Source: Enteropsectra breve | Taxonomy: Eukaryota > Microsporidia | Assembly: GCA_024243835.1 (NCBI GenBank) | Contig: JALPMN010000557.1 | Span: 1-17,558, forward strand | Length of the DNA stretch: 17,558 nucleotides | Direction: 5' to 3' | In this document: positions 15,722 to 17,558 of the stretch, one piece after another | How the letters are laid out: each line of letters starts with the position of its first letter | How positions within the stretch are numbered: position 1 is the first letter of the stretch | Notes under the pieces: model-generated | What the model was told of the DNA's origin: nothing | What the model saw: the letters and a program-made list of their open reading frames with translations, nothing else | Database searches by the model: none | Made by a program: the position numbers and the translations under genes

Positions 15722-17221
15722 ATGAAATTTTTATCCTTAATATTTATACGGTTTTGTTGTGCCATGAAGGGCATCAGTACCAGAGAAAGAAAAAGTAAAT
15801 CTGAAATCAATACTGTCAGTGATGAAAACAAGCACAGCCCTGACGAAATGTATGGGTTCCACAACCTCTGCTACATAATCATTATAGTAAGCATTGCCAA
15901 GAACCTTCTTTCGTATATTTTAGAGTTTGGGATTCTCATTCGCATTCCTCTCTCTGCCATGAATATCCATGACAGCTTTGTATTTTTAATTGTGTTTATA
16001 TTCAATGTGGCAAGGACAGTGTTATCATACAGGCTGAAGGTAAGCAGCACTAATGATCAAAAGAATAACATTAAAATTATAAATAAGACTAGAGGAAATA
16101 TCGCATTCATTGCTGCCTCTGAAATACTACTCTCACTGATAATACTCTATAAAATAAAATACATCTACATAGCGGCATGGGCCCACTTAATACTGATAGT
16201 GACGGATATGAAGTTGTATTCGTTTATTAAATGCACGGGGGAGAAATGCACGGGGGAGAAATGCACGGGGGAGAAATGCACGGGGGAGAAATGCACGGGG
16301 GAGAAATGCACGGGGGAGAAATGCACGGGGGAGAAATGCACAGGTAAGCACTTTATAAGGTTTATGATAAGCCCATTCTTGGTATATGAAGACACAGAAT
16401 ACACCAAAGATAACATTAAAGATGGTAAGAGAAGAATATTCAACAGAAATATAGCCATGAAGTTCATCAATATTTTCCTTTCATCCATGGCATTCATCAT
16501 AATAATGGACCAGTATGCCATGCCTGCTATCTACAAAACAGGCACTGCTGTTAGCATCATGAAACTATGCGAAGGATTCCTGAATATCAGCATTGCTACG
16601 GTAATTCTTTTCTCCATATTCTTTCACATCTGCTTTAGATGCATAATTCCTATTTTAGCTGAGATAAGTGGGACACGCAACAGTAACAGCATACTAAATA
16701 TAAGAAATGACAAACTAAATATAAGAAATGACAAACTAAATATAAGAAATGATAAATTTTATATAAGTAACAACATAAATAGTAAGAATCTAAATATAAG
16801 AAATGACAAAGCATACGAGCAGTGGTGGAATGCACTCTCGGCCGGAGAGTTCTGGGCCAAGTGGAATCTCCCTGTGCACAACTTCATTAAAAAATATATT
16901 TACAGCGAGCTGCTTGCGCGCGGATACAGCAATTTCACCAGCGGTGCCTTCTGCTTCGTATTCAGCGGGCTGGTGCATGAATGGGTCATTGCCCTGTGCA
17001 TAAAGAAAATAACAGGATTCTTCTTCATCGGGATGGTTGCACAGATTCCTCTCATATGGGTCTCTGAGTGGATCAAGAGACACTATCGCCGGTGGGCCAA
17101 TGCCTTCTTCTGGCTCTCGTTCTGCTTCATTGGGCAGAGCCTTATATTTCTGCTTTTTGTAAGGGCTGTGTATTTATTTGAGGACTATCATCTGCACGGA
17201 TTATCTATTGGAACTGCCTAA
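15722..17221 (+). CDS. MBOAT acyltransferase, sterol O-acyltransferase/DGAT1 type
   Basis: A multi-pass endoplasmic reticulum enzyme expected to transfer a fatty acyl group from acyl-CoA to sterol or diacylglycerol, making neutral storage lipid. Of 499 residues, several hydrophobic spans are visible (about 48-72, 82-100, 126-165, 245-265, 283-310, 405-430, 435-455, 465-490). The family core is at 364-421: AYEQWWNALSAGEFWAKWN (equivalent to FYxDWWN..s..eFWr.WN), PVHNF and the catalytic His in SGLVHEW (H419). Substrate cannot be told from sequence. Two in-frame repeat blocks interrupt it: eight KCTGE-type units (170-209) and LNIRNDK units (325-345 and 357-363). Both should lie in loops outside the core. 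Start: ATG 15722 or the in-frame ATG 15764 (residue 15), where a soluble N-terminus would begin; no CCC signal decides. Confidence 0.88.
   Translation: MKFLSLIFIRFCCAMKGISTRERKSKSEINTVSDENKHSPDEMYGFHNLCYIIIIVSIAKNLLSYILEFGILIRIPLSAMNIHDSFVFLIVFIFNVARTVLSYRLKVSSTNDQKNNIKIINKTRGNIAFIAASEILLSLIILYKIKYIYIAAWAHLILIVTDMKLYSFIKCTGEKCTGEKCTGEKCTGEKCTGEKCTGEKCTGEKCTGKHFIRFMISPFLVYEDTEYTKDNIKDGKRRIFNRNIAMKFINIFLSSMAFIIIMDQYAMPAIYKTGTAVSIMKLCEGFLNISIATVILFSIFFHICFRCIIPILAEISGTRNSNSILNIRNDKLNIRNDKLNIRNDKFYISNNINSKNLNIRNDKAYEQWWNALSAGEFWAKWNLPVHNFIKKYIYSELLARGYSNFTSGAFCFVFSGLVHEWVIALCIKKITGFFFIGMVAQIPLIWVSEWIKRHYRRWANAFFWLSFCFIGQSLIFLLFVRAVYLFEDYHLHGLSIGTA
16229..16348 (+). repeat. 15-bp in-frame tandem repeat (8 units, KCTGE)
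   Basis: Seven identical units AAATGCACGGGGGAG (16229-16333) are followed by one variant unit (AAATGCACAGGTAAG). The G-rich unit contrasts with the AT-rich surroundings. Exact identity at third codon positions points to recent slippage expansion. Confidence 0.97.
16694..16810 (+). repeat. 21-bp in-frame repeat (3 tandem + 1 dispersed unit, LNIRNDK)
   Basis: CTAAATATAAGAAATGACAAA lies at 16694-16714 and 16715-16735; 16736-16756 differs by one base; an identical fourth copy is at 16790-16810, after a degenerate stretch (FYISNNINSKN) that looks like a diverged unit. It ends immediately before the catalytic core of the acyltransferase. Confidence 0.95.
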
Positions 17222-17558
17222 TGAATGAGTATACAATACTTATTTATGTGCTTATAAACATTTAAATAAGTATTACTACAAGTTAGAATTATAGAAGAAT
17301 TAAGTTCTTCCTAATTAAATCAATATTCGTAAAATATTTAATATAAAATTAATATTCATAAAATTCCTATTTATTAAATTAATATTCATAAAATTCCTAT
17401 TTATTAAATTAATATTCATAAAATTCCTATTTATTAAATTAATATTCATAAAATCAATATTCGTAAAATATTTAATATAAAATTAATATTCATAAAATCA
17501 ATATTCATAAAATTAATATTCATAAAATTCCTATTTATTAAATTAATATTCATAAAAT
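17222..17558. repeat. AT-rich minisatellite with 30-bp units and a 134-bp higher-order period
   Basis: Thirty-bp units TTATTAAATTAATATTCATAAAATTCCTAT occur at 17371-17400 and 17401-17430, with partial units before and after. A different segment, CAATATTCGTAAAATATTTA followed by ATATAAAATTAATATT, is repeated at 17321 and 17455, 134 bp apart, so a larger composite unit was itself duplicated. The array proper begins near 17310 and runs off the window. No gene is seen. Confidence 0.9.

Noticed and set aside
16229..16348. CRISPR-like array
   Set aside because: Contiguous 15-bp units with no spacers inside a eukaryotic coding frame.
16341..16350. CAG|GTAAG resembling a microsporidian intron donor at the end of the KCTGE array
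   Set aside because: The reading frame continues open with membrane-segment coding after it, and no short intron with a plausible branch and acceptor is needed.

Overview
The window looks like nuclear DNA of a microsporidian (obligate intracellular fungal-relative parasite) that carries many transposons. The grounds are: strongly AT-rich spacers; short, apparently intronless genes for conserved eukaryotic proteins; shrunken DNA polymerase B-subunits; a type-2 methionine aminopeptidase; CCC or GGG blocks directly before several start codons; and AATAAA polyadenylation hexamers overlapping or touching several stop codons. Most TGA and TAA usage fits the standard code. The genus cannot be read from the sequence alone.

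Layout. 1-302: debris with a perfect 12-bp hairpin and a GC-rich, hAT-like transposon end. 303-1959 (minus): decayed Ty3/gypsy retroelement (Gag, CHHC zinc knuckle, protease, broken reverse transcriptase). 1960-2993: no gene seen. 2995-3600 (minus): bromodomain plus histone-fold protein resembling Spt7, with one in-frame TGA at a normally tryptophan position. 4157-5491 (plus): unrecognised disordered protein. 5677-5748: tRNA-Asp(GUC). 5837-5945: 40-bp direct repeats. 6041-7231 and 7541-8617 (minus): B-subunits of DNA polymerases epsilon and alpha, in tandem. 9314-11416 (minus): 700-residue unrecognised, possibly secreted protein. 11442-12453: intact Merlin (IS1595/ISXO2-like) transposon with 68-bp inverted repeats and a perfect 8-bp target duplication, lying 25 bp before the start of the 700-residue gene. 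12760-14205: Tc1/mariner element with about 185-bp inverted repeats and a decayed transposase. 14397-15437 (plus): methionine aminopeptidase 2. 15722-17221 (plus): MBOAT acyltransferase of the sterol O-acyltransferase/DGAT1 type with two in-frame tandem repeats. 17310-17558: AT-rich minisatellite running off the window.

Functionally the host genes are replication (two polymerase B-subunits), chromatin/transcription (bromodomain), N-terminal protein processing (the fumagillin target enzyme), neutral lipid synthesis (MBOAT) and two lineage-specific proteins. The mobile elements are of four kinds and clearly different ages: the Merlin copy looks recent, the mariner and Ty3/gypsy copies are dead. 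I do not see a CRISPR array, an obvious defence system or any clearly new multi-gene system. The items most worth a second look are the TGA in the bromodomain gene, the Merlin insertion at a gene start, the tandem polymerase B-subunits and the repeat-expanded acyltransferase.
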